A stretch of DNA of 64,000 nt, from positions 54,875,460 to 54,939,459 of the forward strand of contig CM044872.1 in the NCBI GenBank assembly GCA_024500155.1, read 5' to 3'. Within the stretch, counting starts at the first letter, position 1. The number at the start of each line of letters is the position of its first letter. Origin of the DNA: Chenopodium formosanum (Eukaryota > Streptophyta > Magnoliopsida > Caryophyllales > Amaranthaceae). Shown here one piece after another: positions 38,801 to 49,946 of the stretch. The translations under genes and the position numbers were made by a program. The notes under the pieces were generated by a model. It was not told where the DNA came from. It saw only the letters and a program-made list of their open reading frames with translations, and did not search any database.

Positions 38801-41800
38801 GAGAAGTGAGAATCTAGTGTATTTGAGAAAGGGATAGAATGGATAAGGTTAAAGAGGTTGTCACTTAGTTGGAATGAAAGGAGATCCTCGAGATGTGGTT
38901 TAGAGGCAAATCTGATCTCATATAAAGTGAGTTTAGTAGCATGGAAATTGATGGGACCATAAAGGAAAAGTCTAAGGGGGAGGTTTGTTAACCAGTTCTC
39001 ATCCCAAAGATTTATAGAGCTGCCATCTCCCACCTCCCAAGCAAGGCTTTTCTGGAATAAATTCCAAGCCTTTCCCACACCCACCCAAATATATGACCCC
39101 TTGTTAAATGGGGTGGGGTTATCCTTGTTATCTATGTAGATTTCTCTTAAGATATTTGCTGCCCATCCCTTGTTATTATAGATAGACCAACAAAGCTTGG
39201 AAAGAGACACTAGGTTGAGATGCTCATGTTTAAGGAAACCCAGGCCCCCATGGTCTTTTGGCTTGCAAATTTTTTCCCAAGATAGCCATGCTATCTTCCT
39301 AGATTCATCATAGTTCCCCCAAAAAAATCTTGAGCAGTTGGAGTCAAGCGTTTTACAGATTTGAGCTGGGAAATACAGGGTTTGCATAAAATATCTTGGG
39401 ATTGAGTGCAGGGTAGACTGGATGAGGATGTTACGACCAGCTTTGGTGAGGGTTTTGCTCTTCCAAGACGCAAGTTTGGCACCTATTTTATCTACTAAGA
39501 ACTGGAGAGTCTTTTTGCTTGGTTTTTTTGAAGAGAGAGGGAATCCTAGATACTTGCCAAGATCTGAGGTTGCTGTAACATTCAGTTCTTGTTCAAAATC
39601 ATCAATTGAGGATGTAGGGGTGTTCGGAGAGAAGAAGATGGAGCTCTTTTGATCATTCATTTTTTGCCCCGAGATTTTGAAGAAATCTGAGAGGGTTTTT
39701 TTCAAGGAGAGAAGGGTTTTTTTGTTTGTCTGGCCAAATAGGATGACATCGTCCGCAAACAAAAGGTGGGATATGGATGTTTTCCCTCCCCTAAATCTAA
39801 ATGGGTTCCAACTCTTTTTTTCACATTCCTCATGGATCATCCTCGAGAGGTATTCCAAGCAAATTATGAATAGGTATGGGGAAAGGGGGTCGCCTTGACG
39901 CAAGCCTCTTGATGGGGTAAAGGGTTGAGAGAGGCGGCCATTGATTAGGATAGAGGAAGAGACGGATGTGACACAGCTCATGATGAGTTCAATGGTATCC
40001 AAAGAGAAGTTGAAGTAGAGGAGGCAGTGGCGTATAAATGGCCATTCAAGGCGATCATACGCCTTCTCAAGATCGATTTTAAGGGCAAAGACACCTTTTC
40101 TACCCTTCTTTTTCTTCCCCATGGCATGGATGATCTCAGATGCTATGACAAAATTGATATCAGTTCCACGGCCGGGGAGGAAACTGTTTTGGTTGGGTGA
40201 GATGATTGAATTCAGATGGGGCCTAATTCGCTGAACAAGGATCTTTGACACAAATTTGTAGCAAGTATTTACAAGGCTAATGGGCCTATAACTGGTGATT
40301 TTTGTTGGGTTTCGAATTTTTGGAACTAAGCAGATTACTGTTTTATTGAGATTTGGAGGGATGACTCTTGAGGTGAAGATGGAAGAGATTAGTGAATGGC
40401 AGTCATAATTGATTAGTTTCCAGAAATGTTGGAAGAAAAGAGCATGAAATCCGTCCTCACCCGGGGCCTTTAAGGCACCAATTGAGAAAACAGCTTCTTT
40501 GAGTTCGAGAAGGGAGGGAATGGAACAACAATGAATGAGCTGGGAAGAGTTTGGCATTTGTGGAGGGCGGATATTGTCAGAGGTGAAAAGGGAGGAGAAG
40601 TGAGAAAGAATGTGATCATGTATTTTAGTAGGGTCAACCAACCACTCTCCCACTTCATTTTTCAAAGTGGTTATCTTGTTATTTTTTTTCCGGATGGTAG
40701 ATGAAAGATGGAAGAACCGAGTGTTACGATCTCCATTTATTAACCAATCCGTACGCGATCTAGCCGCCCAATACATCTCTTCTTGTTCAAGAAGAAGGTG
40801 TAATTCATCATTTAGTGATTTCTCTAAGTCAAATAGGAACAAATTGGAAGGATTATTTTGAAAGGCAAATTGGGCTCCTTCCATTCTGGCTCTCACTCTT
40901 CTAATTTTCTTTTGGAGAGATCCAAAATGGTTTTGGGCCCAAACTGAGATTGACTTAGAGAGGCCCGCCAATTTGGACGGCAGAATGTCATGGATCGTAG
41001 CCCATTGTTGAGAAATGAATGGTTCAAATTCCGGGTCGGACATCCACATAGGTTCAAATCTGAATAGTTTTTGACCCGGAATTAGAACCGGATTTTTAAG
41101 GGAAAGTAGCAAAGGGTTATGATCCGACGACATTCTTGGAAGGTTTTGTGCAACGGCCTCTTGGAATTGGCTAATCCAATCGGGGTTAGCCCAAAATCTG
41201 TCCAATCTTTCAAAAATGGGTGAATTTCTGCGCTTATTGAACCAAGTATACTTGTGACCCGTATACCCAAGATCCAATAAATTGCATTGATCCATTGTTT
41301 CTTTATAAGCCCTCATTTGATTAATGGGGTGAGGATTTCCCCCCCATTTCTCATGGGCAAAACAAATTTCATTAAAATCGCCACACATTAACCACGGGAG
41401 ATTAACTGTTGGCGCTAAATTCAGAAAATCACTCCACATTTCTAATCTAGCATTAAAAGAGGTACTGGCATACACTACTGACATAAAAAAGGGAGTAGTG
41501 TTAGCTACCTGTACAACGGCATGGATAAATCTGCGATCCTTGCTGACCGTAGTCACCGAGTTCACACCACTGTTCCAGAGAATAAGGATCCCACCCGATA
41601 AACCCACCGGGTCAACCACCTCAAACGAGTTGAAGGGGAGGTTGTCGATGATCTCTTCTACCCCTGATTTTTTGACCTTAGTCTCCGTAAGGATCACGAT
41701 TTCCGGTTCGTGATCCCTCAAGAGCTGTCGAAAGTTCTTTTTGAACCCCTGACGAGCTATTCCCCTAGCGTTCCAGAGTAGGATTGACATTCCCGCTTTT

Positions 41801-44800
41801 ATCACTGGGAATTTCGTCATCTCCACCTTTGTTTCGTAGGCCGCATCGTTGTCGAGAGTGACATAGAGGCCCGAGTAATGGCTGAATTTCTCCAGAGTGT
41901 TGGACTTGATTTTGATCCCTGACATTTCCACCGTGGAGTTCTTTTTTATCCCCCATCCAGCGTGGAGTTGGAGTTGCGTCGCCTGTCTTGTTAGGCGAAG
42001 CCATTTGACGTTGTTTGCTCCGGCGACGGTTTGGACCACAAGCCAGTCGTCTGTAATCGATAGGGCTTTTCGCTCTTTTGGAAGAACGGGCTCCGGGTCG
42101 GATAGAAGTTGTAGCTCCCAAGGCATTACCATCCCCGAGTAATTCCTCTGTAACTCCCCTATCCACCACTTGAGGAGAATGCCGAGAGGCTCGCACATCA
42201 AAGTCACATCCGCTAGAGAAGGGATGTGTGCTGGGACTAGTACTCTCGGATCCACGAGATCTCCTGTTTTGATGTTTGTGAACATCGGAGCAGTTGCTGC
42301 TGGGTTTAGAAGGATCTGTCGGACAACTCCTGGGGTCAGTGCATTCCACGTGCCCAAGATCCCCTGAACATAGAAAGTTTGAAGGTTGAACAATGTTTCT
42401 GCTTGGGTGAATTGGGGTTTTGTTGAGGTGATTAAGTTCCTCGCATGACAGGGAATCACCGTGACCGGGTTTTTCGCCGGGCGGCGCTGCTGAATCGCTC
42501 TGATGAGGGCTTCGGTTTTCTCCCGTTTTTTTTGTTGGTTTTCCATTTTTCTGGAGGTGGTATGGAGAAAGAGATGGGTTTTTTGAGTTTGGTAAGGAGA
42601 GAGTGAGGGTAGGGGTAGTAAGAAATTTTGTAGTGAGAGGAGGGTAGTCGTTCTTTGGCGAAGTGCCGGGTATTGGGAAGGTAAACTGGGGAGGGGCGAT
42701 TTGACATCGGAGATGACAAGACGCAATTAGGCGGCTTAGGTCTGTAAAGAAATTGGGAAAGATGATAGAAGGATTTTGGAAGGATTTTTGGTCGAGGGAA
42801 ATCCGAGGATTTTCAGAGTTTATGTAATTGATGGTGGGCCCCTCAACTTCAGCTTCAACTTGGAGCAAATTAAACAAATTCGTCGTATTCACTTGAGGAG
42901 CATTTTTTATTAACTGGTGGGTCCCATTTGACTGAGGTGTATATCCAGTGGATAATAGAGACAATTTGATACTGCCTAATGTTGAGCTTACTTTAGGGAC
43001 AAAGGGAGTATCATTGTAATTTGATACTGCCACTACGATGCATGATAGCAAATGCACATAGCAGTCAATAGGATAAAATTGATGAAGAATATTCAATGAT
43101 CTCATCAGTTTTAGCCTAACATGCAGAAAAAGTAGAGTGGACAAGAAAAAATCAAAAAATTACGAGGAAATGAATCATGGAGAACACAGCAATCGTCCAA
43201 TATTTTCCCCAATATGCATCAGCCAAGAAAGCTCCAATAAGAGGTGTTATGTAACATGTGCCTGACCAGGTGGAGACCATCTTTGCAGCGGAGACATTTC
43301 CTTCATGCAATTTTTTGGTGAGATAGCTAACCAAATTTGTATTGACACCATAGAAGGCAAGACGTTCACAGACCTCATTACCTGTGCATAGAAGGAGAAA
43401 GGAGGCAGGGGAGGGTTAAACGGTTAGGACTTGTAATTAGAGCATTCATAAAAACATATTTAATGTTGCACAAATACTAGCATTCTGCAGTCCAACACAC
43501 CAAGAATGAAAATGCAGGCTCTCCAATTTCCAGTTTTGCTCTTGAGGACAGGCTTCCCTGAAAAATCTAGTGAGCCGTCTCCAGTGGTTAAATTACAATG
43601 CTCCTCCTACAAAGATATATATACAGATCAGGAGCAGAGAAGTAGCCCTTCAAATCTGCAAAGCATTACCAAGACTCTAAACAATGGATATTTCACAGTT
43701 GATACTGGTGTCAACTTGAACAAAGTAGATATCAAAAGAAATCTCAGCTTATCAGCTGCAATTGTCAATGGCTATTGGCTAGCAGGCATAAGAAGCATAC
43801 ATAAATAACTCCTGATTACCAGTTCAGTAGTTTGGCCGTCCAAGTTGTCTACTAGATTAACACTTTTCAAAGGACTAATAACTTTATCTAACAGGATTAA
43901 GATTGATACATGCTTCAGAATTCATTCTTGCTGAAACAAAAAAACCCAAGAATTCTACAAGTCAAATGTCTCACTGACTCATTTAGCTTAATGCAAGGAA
44001 GTATAAGAGTGAGTTTTGCATAAGACATGAGCCATACAACTGAAATAATTTATAATCGGATGCAGGCAGCGTATGAGATTTGGACAATTGGGTTGACAAG
44101 GCCATCTCACGCAAAATTTTGCCTGGCATGAACATGAGCCAGTCAGAATTCAGGCCAATAGTCCTACGGAAACTAAATCAATATTCCAAAAGCAGTAGCT
44201 GATTAGCAAGACTCAAGAGTACCCATCTTCTTGAACTTGAGGTAGTCAGAACTCAGAACTCAATATTCCATTTTTAAGACCGTTCTACAAAATTGCTCCA
44301 TTTCCGGTTTTGATCATGGGGACCACATACAACACAATTGGCTCGACCACGTTTGCCTCGTATCCATCAACTCCACTCAACCAAATAATATTGAAGAAAA
44401 AGATGGCTTGAGAGCAAACAATTAAGGACAGAGGAAGTACTTATAACGGCGAATAAAGAAAATAAAATGATTACTTTATGCTTATAAGAATAAATTATCT
44501 TGGATACTGCAAAAACCATATCTTTATAATCTAGCTTAAGCAAAATCCCACCCCCATATCTTATCCATAATATCTAAACAAAAATTTCAATAAACAAACA
44601 TAATCCTCCTACAATGATGTTAAGCTAGACACCCCCCAGCAAGAAACCCGAGTCGTTTCTGTGCTACATAGATAAGTAATAGAACCAACACTGCATCTAA
44701 AACACCGATTTCCAAACAAACAACAATTTTAAGACATAATCAAAAACCAAGTATGGAAATTCAACAAAGAAAGAGGTAAATCAAAGAGTAAAAAACACAG

Positions 44801-44865
44801 GAGAGTGGAAATACCTGAAGAAGTGCATCTTCCATAAGAAGTAGCTGATCATCAAGAGTACCCAT
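35821..44865 (-). CDS. NPF8.3/PTR2-like di/tripeptide transporter, gene A
   Basis: Proton-coupled oligopeptide transporter of the NRT1/PTR (POT) family with twelve predicted membrane helices. Exons: 44865-44815, 43606-43501, 43381-43164, 37401-36845 and 36604-35821, giving 571 residues with GT-AG introns. The exon lengths 51, 106, 218 and 557 equal those of gene B. Recognisable features are the ExxER proton-coupling motif (NEVCERLAFYG), FGADQFDDTD, FFNWFYF, the WRLCTVTQVEELK block and FFYDQSPDAMRSL. The last exon is 39 nt shorter than in genes B and C because 13 residues are missing between VEIRRL and VSIFWQ (cytosolic or loop side before helix 10). GKMEFF also replaces GQLEFF. Intron 3 is 5.8 kb because it carries a LINE on the same strand. 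The substrate preference is inferred from AtPTR2 similarity only. Confidence 0.9.
37646..42978 (-). mobile_element. Full-length L1-type LINE inserted in intron 3 of NPF gene A
   Basis: Ends on the minus strand in poly-A (poly-T at 37644-37656). The 11-bp target duplication ATGTTGAGCTT occurs at 37635-37645 (its last bases merge with the tail) and at 42979-42989, so the element is about 5.33 kb. A leader of about 430 nt precedes a single intact ORF, described separately. The target site lies in an intron, and the element has the same orientation as the host gene. The leader's outer boundary is complicated by a repeated AATTTGATACTGCC word at 42963 and 43018. Confidence 0.87.
37675..42546 (-). 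CDS. LINE polyprotein: endonuclease, reverse transcriptase, RNase H
   Basis: One uninterrupted frame of 1623 residues from the ATG at 42546; the open frame further upstream has only a non-ATG start. Order: an unusual N-terminal region (about 1-250) in which I see neither a CCHC zinc knuckle nor a clear DUF4283; an APE-type endonuclease (about 252-475: ILLWNARG, LTETKV, GDFNE, SDHNPLL); a reverse transcriptase (about 690-960: GAPGEDGF-like LKAPGEDGF, SYRPISLVN, KIDLEKAYDR, GLRQGDPLSP, catalytic FADD near 930); a zf-RVT-like Cys/His segment (about 1315-1345, CPFCPNTHETSAH); and an RNase H domain (about 1445-1570: NCDASF, DAELKALEMAL, DAKRAVEE, NEVADVLAKDA). The catalytic motifs look intact, so the copy could be young and possibly active. 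Encodes self-mobilisation only, with no role in peptide transport. Confidence 0.93.
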   Translation of the reverse strand: MENQQKKREKTEALIRAIQQRRPAKNPVTVIPCHARNLITSTKPQFTQAETLFNLQTFYVQGILGTWNALTPGVVRQILLNPAATAPMFTNIKTGDLVDPRVLVPAHIPSLADVTLMCEPLGILLKWWIGELQRNYSGMVMPWELQLLSDPEPVLPKERKALSITDDWLVVQTVAGANNVKWLRLTRQATQLQLHAGWGIKKNSTVEMSGIKIKSNTLEKFSHYSGLYVTLDNDAAYETKVEMTKFPVIKAGMSILLWNARGIARQGFKKNFRQLLRDHEPEIVILTETKVKKSGVEEIIDNLPFNSFEVVDPVGLSGGILILWNSGVNSVTTVSKDRRFIHAVVQVANTTPFFMSVVYASTSFNARLEMWSDFLNLAPTVNLPWLMCGDFNEICFAHEKWGGNPHPINQMRAYKETMDQCNLLDLGYTGHKYTWFNKRRNSPIFERLDRFWANPDWISQFQEAVAQNLPRMSSDHNPLLLSLKNPVLIPGQKLFRFEPMWMSDPEFEPFISQQWATIHDILPSKLAGLSKSISVWAQNHFGSLQKKIRRVRARMEGAQFAFQNNPSNLFLFDLEKSLNDELHLLLEQEEMYWAARSRTDWLINGDRNTRFFHLSSTIRKKNNKITTLKNEVGEWLVDPTKIHDHILSHFSSLFTSDNIRPPQMPNSSQLIHCCSIPSLLELKEAVFSIGALKAPGEDGFHALFFQHFWKLINYDCHSLISSIFTSRVIPPNLNKTVICLVPKIRNPTKITSYRPISLVNTCYKFVSKILVQRIRPHLNSIISPNQNSFLPGRGTDINFVIASEIIHAMGKKKKGRKGVFALKIDLEKAYDRLEWPFIRHCLLYFNFSLDTIELIMSCVTSVSSSILINGRLSQPFTPSRGLRQGDPLSPYLFIICLEYLSRMIHEECEKKSWNPFRFRGGKTSISHLLFADDVILFGQTNKKTLLSLKKTLSDFFKISGQKMNDQKSSIFFSPNTPTSSIDDFEQELNVTATSDLGKYLGFPLSSKKPSKKTLQFLVDKIGAKLASWKSKTLTKAGRNILIQSTLHSIPRYFMQTLYFPAQICKTLDSNCSRFFWGNYDESRKIAWLSWEKICKPKDHGGLGFLKHEHLNLVSLSKLCWSIYNNKGWAANILREIYIDNKDNPTPFNKGSYIWVGVGKAWNLFQKSLAWEVGDGSSINLWDENWLTNLPLRLFLYGPINFHATKLTLYEIRFASKPHLEDLLSFQLSDNLFNLIHSIPFSNTLDSHFSTWTYKAKFDSKKARASLLDSLGESRPPPDFKWDLIWGCHTHPKIKSFLWLLVWDRIPHKFNLNKRIPSVSPNCPFCPNTHETSAHLFIFCPRAQQFWDLLPCPATINFSGSWTNWLSQNLTLSADSSHGIPWKMIFCFALWHLWLRRNAWTFSKQNTPLISSVNQCIWAASESYYCKPTSESLKPSAKHWLPPPPNCLKINCDASFLPHSKEAGCAVVCRNSMGDWVTGLVWKGYLPTSHDAELKALEMALTLIRDKHWNNVILCTDAKRAVEEIKANEFIPNSPALIKSCRDLQMDLQVDMRYEGRGSNEVADVLAKDARKNLEAMHQICILINPPLICNDAFVRDKTLSTENLSFNCAGDVPAAHCCNLTLN

Positions 44866-46032
44866 TTCTTAAGCAACCTGCTAATGTCTTCTTTCTCTCT
44901 CTAAACCTTGTAATTACTTTCTTAATCCACTTTGCCTTCAATGTTGTATCCACCATAGCTTGAGTTTAAATTACTTTAAAAAAACATTGACGTTCTCAAA
45001 TTCTACTGTATAATTAATATAAATTAATTAGTACTATAATACATAAAACATTAATATTTGGCAACTGGCAGTTATAGTAGCTTATTTTTTATTAAATAAC
45101 AAATGACATAAAGTCATGATATGACGTGTGGAGCAATTTGTGACATTGACTTGCATGATATTTAACATTAAAATCTAAGATGGCCTATTAAAATAAAGTC
45201 TAAAAGACGAAAAAAAATGTGTGGATTGAAAAAAACGGCATGATAATTGCACAGTTTATTGCGTTTAGCTTTAGTAACTTTCGTTTAGAATAAGATGTTG
45301 TATTATCTTCTTACCAAAAGAGAGAAAAGAGGGGTTAACAAAAGACAAAAACTTAGGGTCTAGTTGAAGTATCCTCTTCTTCCCCTCCCAAAAGGGTACC
45401 CGGGCCGAAAGCGATGTGATTTATGATTATGTCTCTTTCGTTAGGATTTTTTTTTACGGAATTACCCAATGTTTTATCAAATAGTCATGATAACACTTAC
45501 GTATGTGACTATGTGAGTGCTCTAAAATTGGAACATGAACGTTTTACATACGAAGTAATTTGATTAGATTTGTTTTGACATGGAGGTGAGAAAGCAACTT
45601 GACAACCCCGCCCCACGCCCCTAATTGAGAAAGGGATGAATTATTGTTTTACGTAACAAATATGGAATAATGAAAAGATAACGCTATCTAGTTGATCAAT
45701 ACCTCGTGTGTCAAAAGTTGATTACAAACTTCCATTCAACATTAGCATCTAGGAATTCATTCACATAACAAGAGACCAACCTTGTGACTCAACCACATCA
45801 CAGAAAGAAATATATACATTCAGTCATTCACTATACATTCGATACGCTACCTATACATGTCAAGAAGAATCATACTATTTCATACACGGTATATACAACG
45901 TGATTCAACCGAACTAAATTACAGAACATTTGCCATCAGATATAAAACATAATCAGTAACAATGGCAGCAATGCCGGAAAGGCTGAAATAATATCATTGT
46001 AGATAATACCTTTCAGTGGGGCACTGGGACTC
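44866..46032. other. Intergenic region between NPF genes A and B
   Basis: Promoter side of gene A (CT-rich leader at 44890-44910 on plus, GA on the coding strand) and 3' side of gene B. No repeats or genes recognised. Confidence 0.4.
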
Positions 46033-49000
46033 CTACGAAGCATTCTTCTGTTTATACTTCATGGCACAGAATACATACACTAACAGATTCAAGAAACTGA
46101 GACCGGCCAAGAGCCAGAAAAAGTTATATAGACGACCCTTGTTTAGGTTATCAGGAATCCATCCGGGCTTCCCATCAGCAGTAGTAATGGTTGTCACAAT
46201 CATTAGAATCAGAGAGCTCAAGTAATTTCCCAATGACGTAGTTAGAAGAGAGAGGGCACTACATAAACTTCGCATTGCATCGGGTGATTGGTCATAGAAG
46301 AACTCGAGCTGCCCTATGAAAGTAAATACCTCTGCAGCACCCACTAAGAAAAACTGGGGTATTTGCCAGAAGATGCTAAGTGGGACTGGAACATGTTCAT
46401 TAACCAAGCCCAGCTCTTCTGCAAGTTGCAAACGCTTGATCTCCACCAAGGCTGCGGATACCATGGCAAGGATAGAGATAAATAGGCCAATACCCATCCT
46501 CTGTAGATTTGAGAACCCTCTTTCATTGCCAGTAAGCTTCCTAACTCCAGGAATGAGAAACTTATCATAGACCGGCACCCAAAAGATGACGCTGATGACA
46601 TCGAAAGTTGAAAGGGAGGCTGCAGGAATGGTGAATGTTCCAATTCCTCTGTCCATAACCATTCCTTGTTCAATAAACAGCGTTGCCATCTGCGCATAAA
46701 CAGCAGAAAATACAATTCCTGTTGCCCATATAGGGAACATGCGGATCAACAGTTTCAATTCTTCCACTTGTGTTACAGTACACAATCTCCATTGATCATA
46801 CGAGTCCCCACTTTGTACATCAGAATCTGATAAGACTGCTGCTTTATCAAGGCATCTGCAGCAATAGCACCCAATATGGTATTTATCTTTCACATATACA
46901 TCGAGCCAAATGGAGAGTAAATTGACAAAAAGAGTTGAAAACAAGAGCGAAAGTTACTTCATGTCTTGAGTATGCTCCAGCTTTCGACTTCCTCCAATTG
47001 CTGAAAACTTGTCTGGGAGTTCATACAAGAGAGCATTATCTTGTGGAACCTCCAACTCACGCTTGTGGAGTGATGCAACTACAACCTGACACATCCTTGT
47101 CAACGGACTTCCCCCAGGTCTTTGAAACCTATATAGAGGAGTTCCAGAGAAGAAACTTGCAATAGCAACTCCCATAAATAGTGCAGGGATTCCAAAGCCT
47201 ATGTCCCATCCAACATTTTCTTGTATCCATACAATAAGAGTACTTGATACAAGTGAACCAATGTTGATAAAGAAATAAAACCAGTTGAAAAATGATCCCT
47301 TCTTTACCCTCTCACTAGGGTCAGTATCATCGAACTGATCAGCACCAAAAGATGAAACACAAGGCTTGATCCCTCCTGTTCCTAATGCAATCAGGTAAAG
47401 TCCTACAAAAAATACGCCATTTTGTGCTGGACTTGCTGAAGGGCAGATCGAACCCACACAATCAGGGGGCTTAAAGGCAGGGACTGATGCAGATAGGACC
47501 AATGTACACATTCCCTATAATTTGTAAAAAAAGACACAAGACCACATCACTTACAATATTAATACAGCAGAATATACAGAAGAAAATGGGTAAAATCAAA
47601 ACTTAGTAAACGAGAAATCAATCCACATAGCATACTCAACTAGGTAAAACCAAATATTGCTGGTATTCAAGATGCCATTGTTTAAAATTGTAAGAGGATG
47701 GGAAAAACAAAAGGGATTCTGAAATTACAATAAAGTAAATTGTGGAGAAGACAGCAATTGTCCAGTATCTTCCCCAGTATGCATCAGCCAAGAAAGCTCC
47801 TAGAAGAGGTGTAAGGTAACACGTGCCTGCCCAAGTGTTAACATTTCTTGCAGCAATGACATTTCCTTCATGCAATTTTCCACTCAGATAATTGACAAGA
47901 TTTTTTGCGATACCATAGTATGCAAGACGTTCACAGCATTCAGTACCTGCAAGTAGAATTGTGGTATTGAGACTTATCAGCATACATGATACTGTATTGA
48001 AACAAGTAAACTAGCATACCAAGTATAAAAGGGCAGGTTCTCCAGTTTCCAGTTTTGCTCTTTAAAACAGGATTCCCTTGAAGATCCACAGACCCATCTC
48101 CAACATATTGTTCGCTGTTTTCTTTCTGAGCATATAAAATATACATCAGAATTAGGCAAGGATCCATTAAAATTCTATAGGAGAGAAACTAGTGCGGAGT
48201 AATCAAGGACAGTTTTGTTTATATGTAGGTTTTGACTTATAGAGGCGATTAGAACATTATAAACATGAGTAGCATAATGGGTAACAAACATAAATCTCGA
48301 TTGCAAGACTAGCAACCTTTCTGGTTTTTTTAACATGTACAAACATCACAACCTAATACATTGGTTTTACATTCATATGTATTGTTTTCTTAGATTTCCT
48401 TGCCAATACTTAATTTCACAGGTATAAACCGAAAGAAGATGAGCAACAATAAAAATCATAATCATCATACAGAAACTTCAAAACTAAATACTCCTTATGA
48501 TGCTTTATAAACTTCATGCAATCAGGCTCCTCTTTTTGAGGACACATTAGAGAACCAACCCCAGACTTCAATTAATAAAGTACATATTGAAATGGCGATC
48601 CGTGAATAGTTTACTATTGGCAGATTCACACATATTCCCAGAATTTTATTACCAAAAATAAACGAAGCCAGAGTTATACAAGTAGCTTTTAATACACTTC
48701 TTATAGGAATATTAGAGGCCTCTATTAAGTCCTTTACCAAAGGGAATGCAAGATTCAAGGTGAATTATACGCTATAAACAAAATAAAGTATAGGTATACA
48801 TGTCAAAATACTTTACCAATCCCTACAACTATTGTTTCTGCTAAACATTGCCAAATTCAACCATAGTTTTCTAGTTCTAGAGATATCAAAAATTGACTCA
48901 ACCCGAGAACAAACCGATTAAACCCGAAGTGACCCAAATCCGAATTCAAACTGTATAGACACACAGACCCAAGATGACCAAATTTTGATATGACTTAACC

Positions 49001-49693
49001 CAACAAGACCCAACCTTGACACCTGATTTAACAGCTCCAATTACATATATTCTGATAAATAGTACTCCCTCCGTTCCAGAATGATGTTCCTGTTTCGTAA
49101 ATCGATGCAAATTTTTACCCAACTTTGACCGCAAATATCTTTAATCTCACACTAGCAAAAATTATAAAATTTAGATATTAATAATCTACTCGTCAAGACG
49201 AATCAAACTAGATCCCACATGACTATATTTATTCTTATAGATTAAGAGAAATTTAGAAGATTATCTCTTTCTTAAAAAAGTCAAAGATTCAAAACAGGAA
49301 CATCATTGTGGAACGGAGGGAGTATCTCTTGTAATAAATCAATCTATTTTCACAATATAGCACCCCATAAAATTCTGACAATTTATGGTCAAAGTCGGCA
49401 AATTTTTGAAATTAAAAGACAAAATTGCAACGAATTAATTAATTTTCAAAAAGGGTGAATTACTATAATAGAAGCAAATGTTTAATTCACAGATAACACA
49501 ATCTTCAAGTTACAGAGCAAAGATAATACAGAATTCGAAGAAAATCAGCAATTTAGAAGTTCAACAAATTTGAGAAAATGAATTATATTGCTACAGAACA
49601 AATAATGATCAAAACCAATCTAGAAACTAAGAAGAGAGAGACCTGCAGATGAGAATCTTCTAGAAGCAATCGATGATCATCCGTACTATTCAT
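46033..49693 (-). CDS. NPF8.3/PTR2-like di/tripeptide transporter, gene B
   Basis: POT-family proton-coupled peptide transporter, probably in the plasma or vacuolar membrane. Exons: 49693-49643, 48125-48020, 47946-47729, 47514-46958 and 46855-46033; total 584 residues plus stop. It starts MNSTDDHRLLLEDSHLQ. Signatures: ExxER in TECCERLAYYG, GGIKPCVSSFGADQFDDTD, FFNWFYFFINIG, PGGSPLTRMCQVVVAS, WRLCTVTQVEELK, and QLEFFYDQSPDAMRSLCSAL. Compared with gene A it retains the loop KRLQLAEELGLVNEHVPVP. All splice sites are canonical and no damage is visible. Intron 1 carries a Stowaway MITE. Its closest relatives in the window are genes C and D, which points to local tandem duplication. Confidence 0.93.
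49065..49322. mobile_element. Stowaway-like MITE in intron 1 of NPF gene B
   Basis: Inverted termini CTCCCTCCGTTCCAGAATGA (next bases also paired) with TA on both sides (49063-49064 and 49323-49324). 258 bp. The termini are nearly perfect, so this is a fairly recent insertion. Confidence 0.9.
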
Positions 49694-49946
49694 CGCCTTT
49701 CTTCTCTTCTTCTGCAACTGCAACTCCTTCTACTTTTTCTTTATTTTATTTTTTTTAAATCCCTAGAGCGCTTAATTTAATTTCTTGAGAGGAACTTCAG
49801 GCCGTTTTATTATTAATGTAAATTAATTTTCGTCAAAGTTATAATCATTTGTTCACTTGCGTTTAATTTTTAATTATGATATTTGAATAATGTGTCCATT
49901 TTTATTCCATTATTAATATTGGATTCATAGATAGTCACAATACTTA

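Noticed and set aside
41765..43144. 459-codon minus-strand open frame at the 5' part of the LINE
   Set aside because: It overlaps the LINE polyprotein frame out of phase. It has a Pro/Ser/Arg-rich shadow composition, no domain, and crosses the LINE boundary into the NPF intron.
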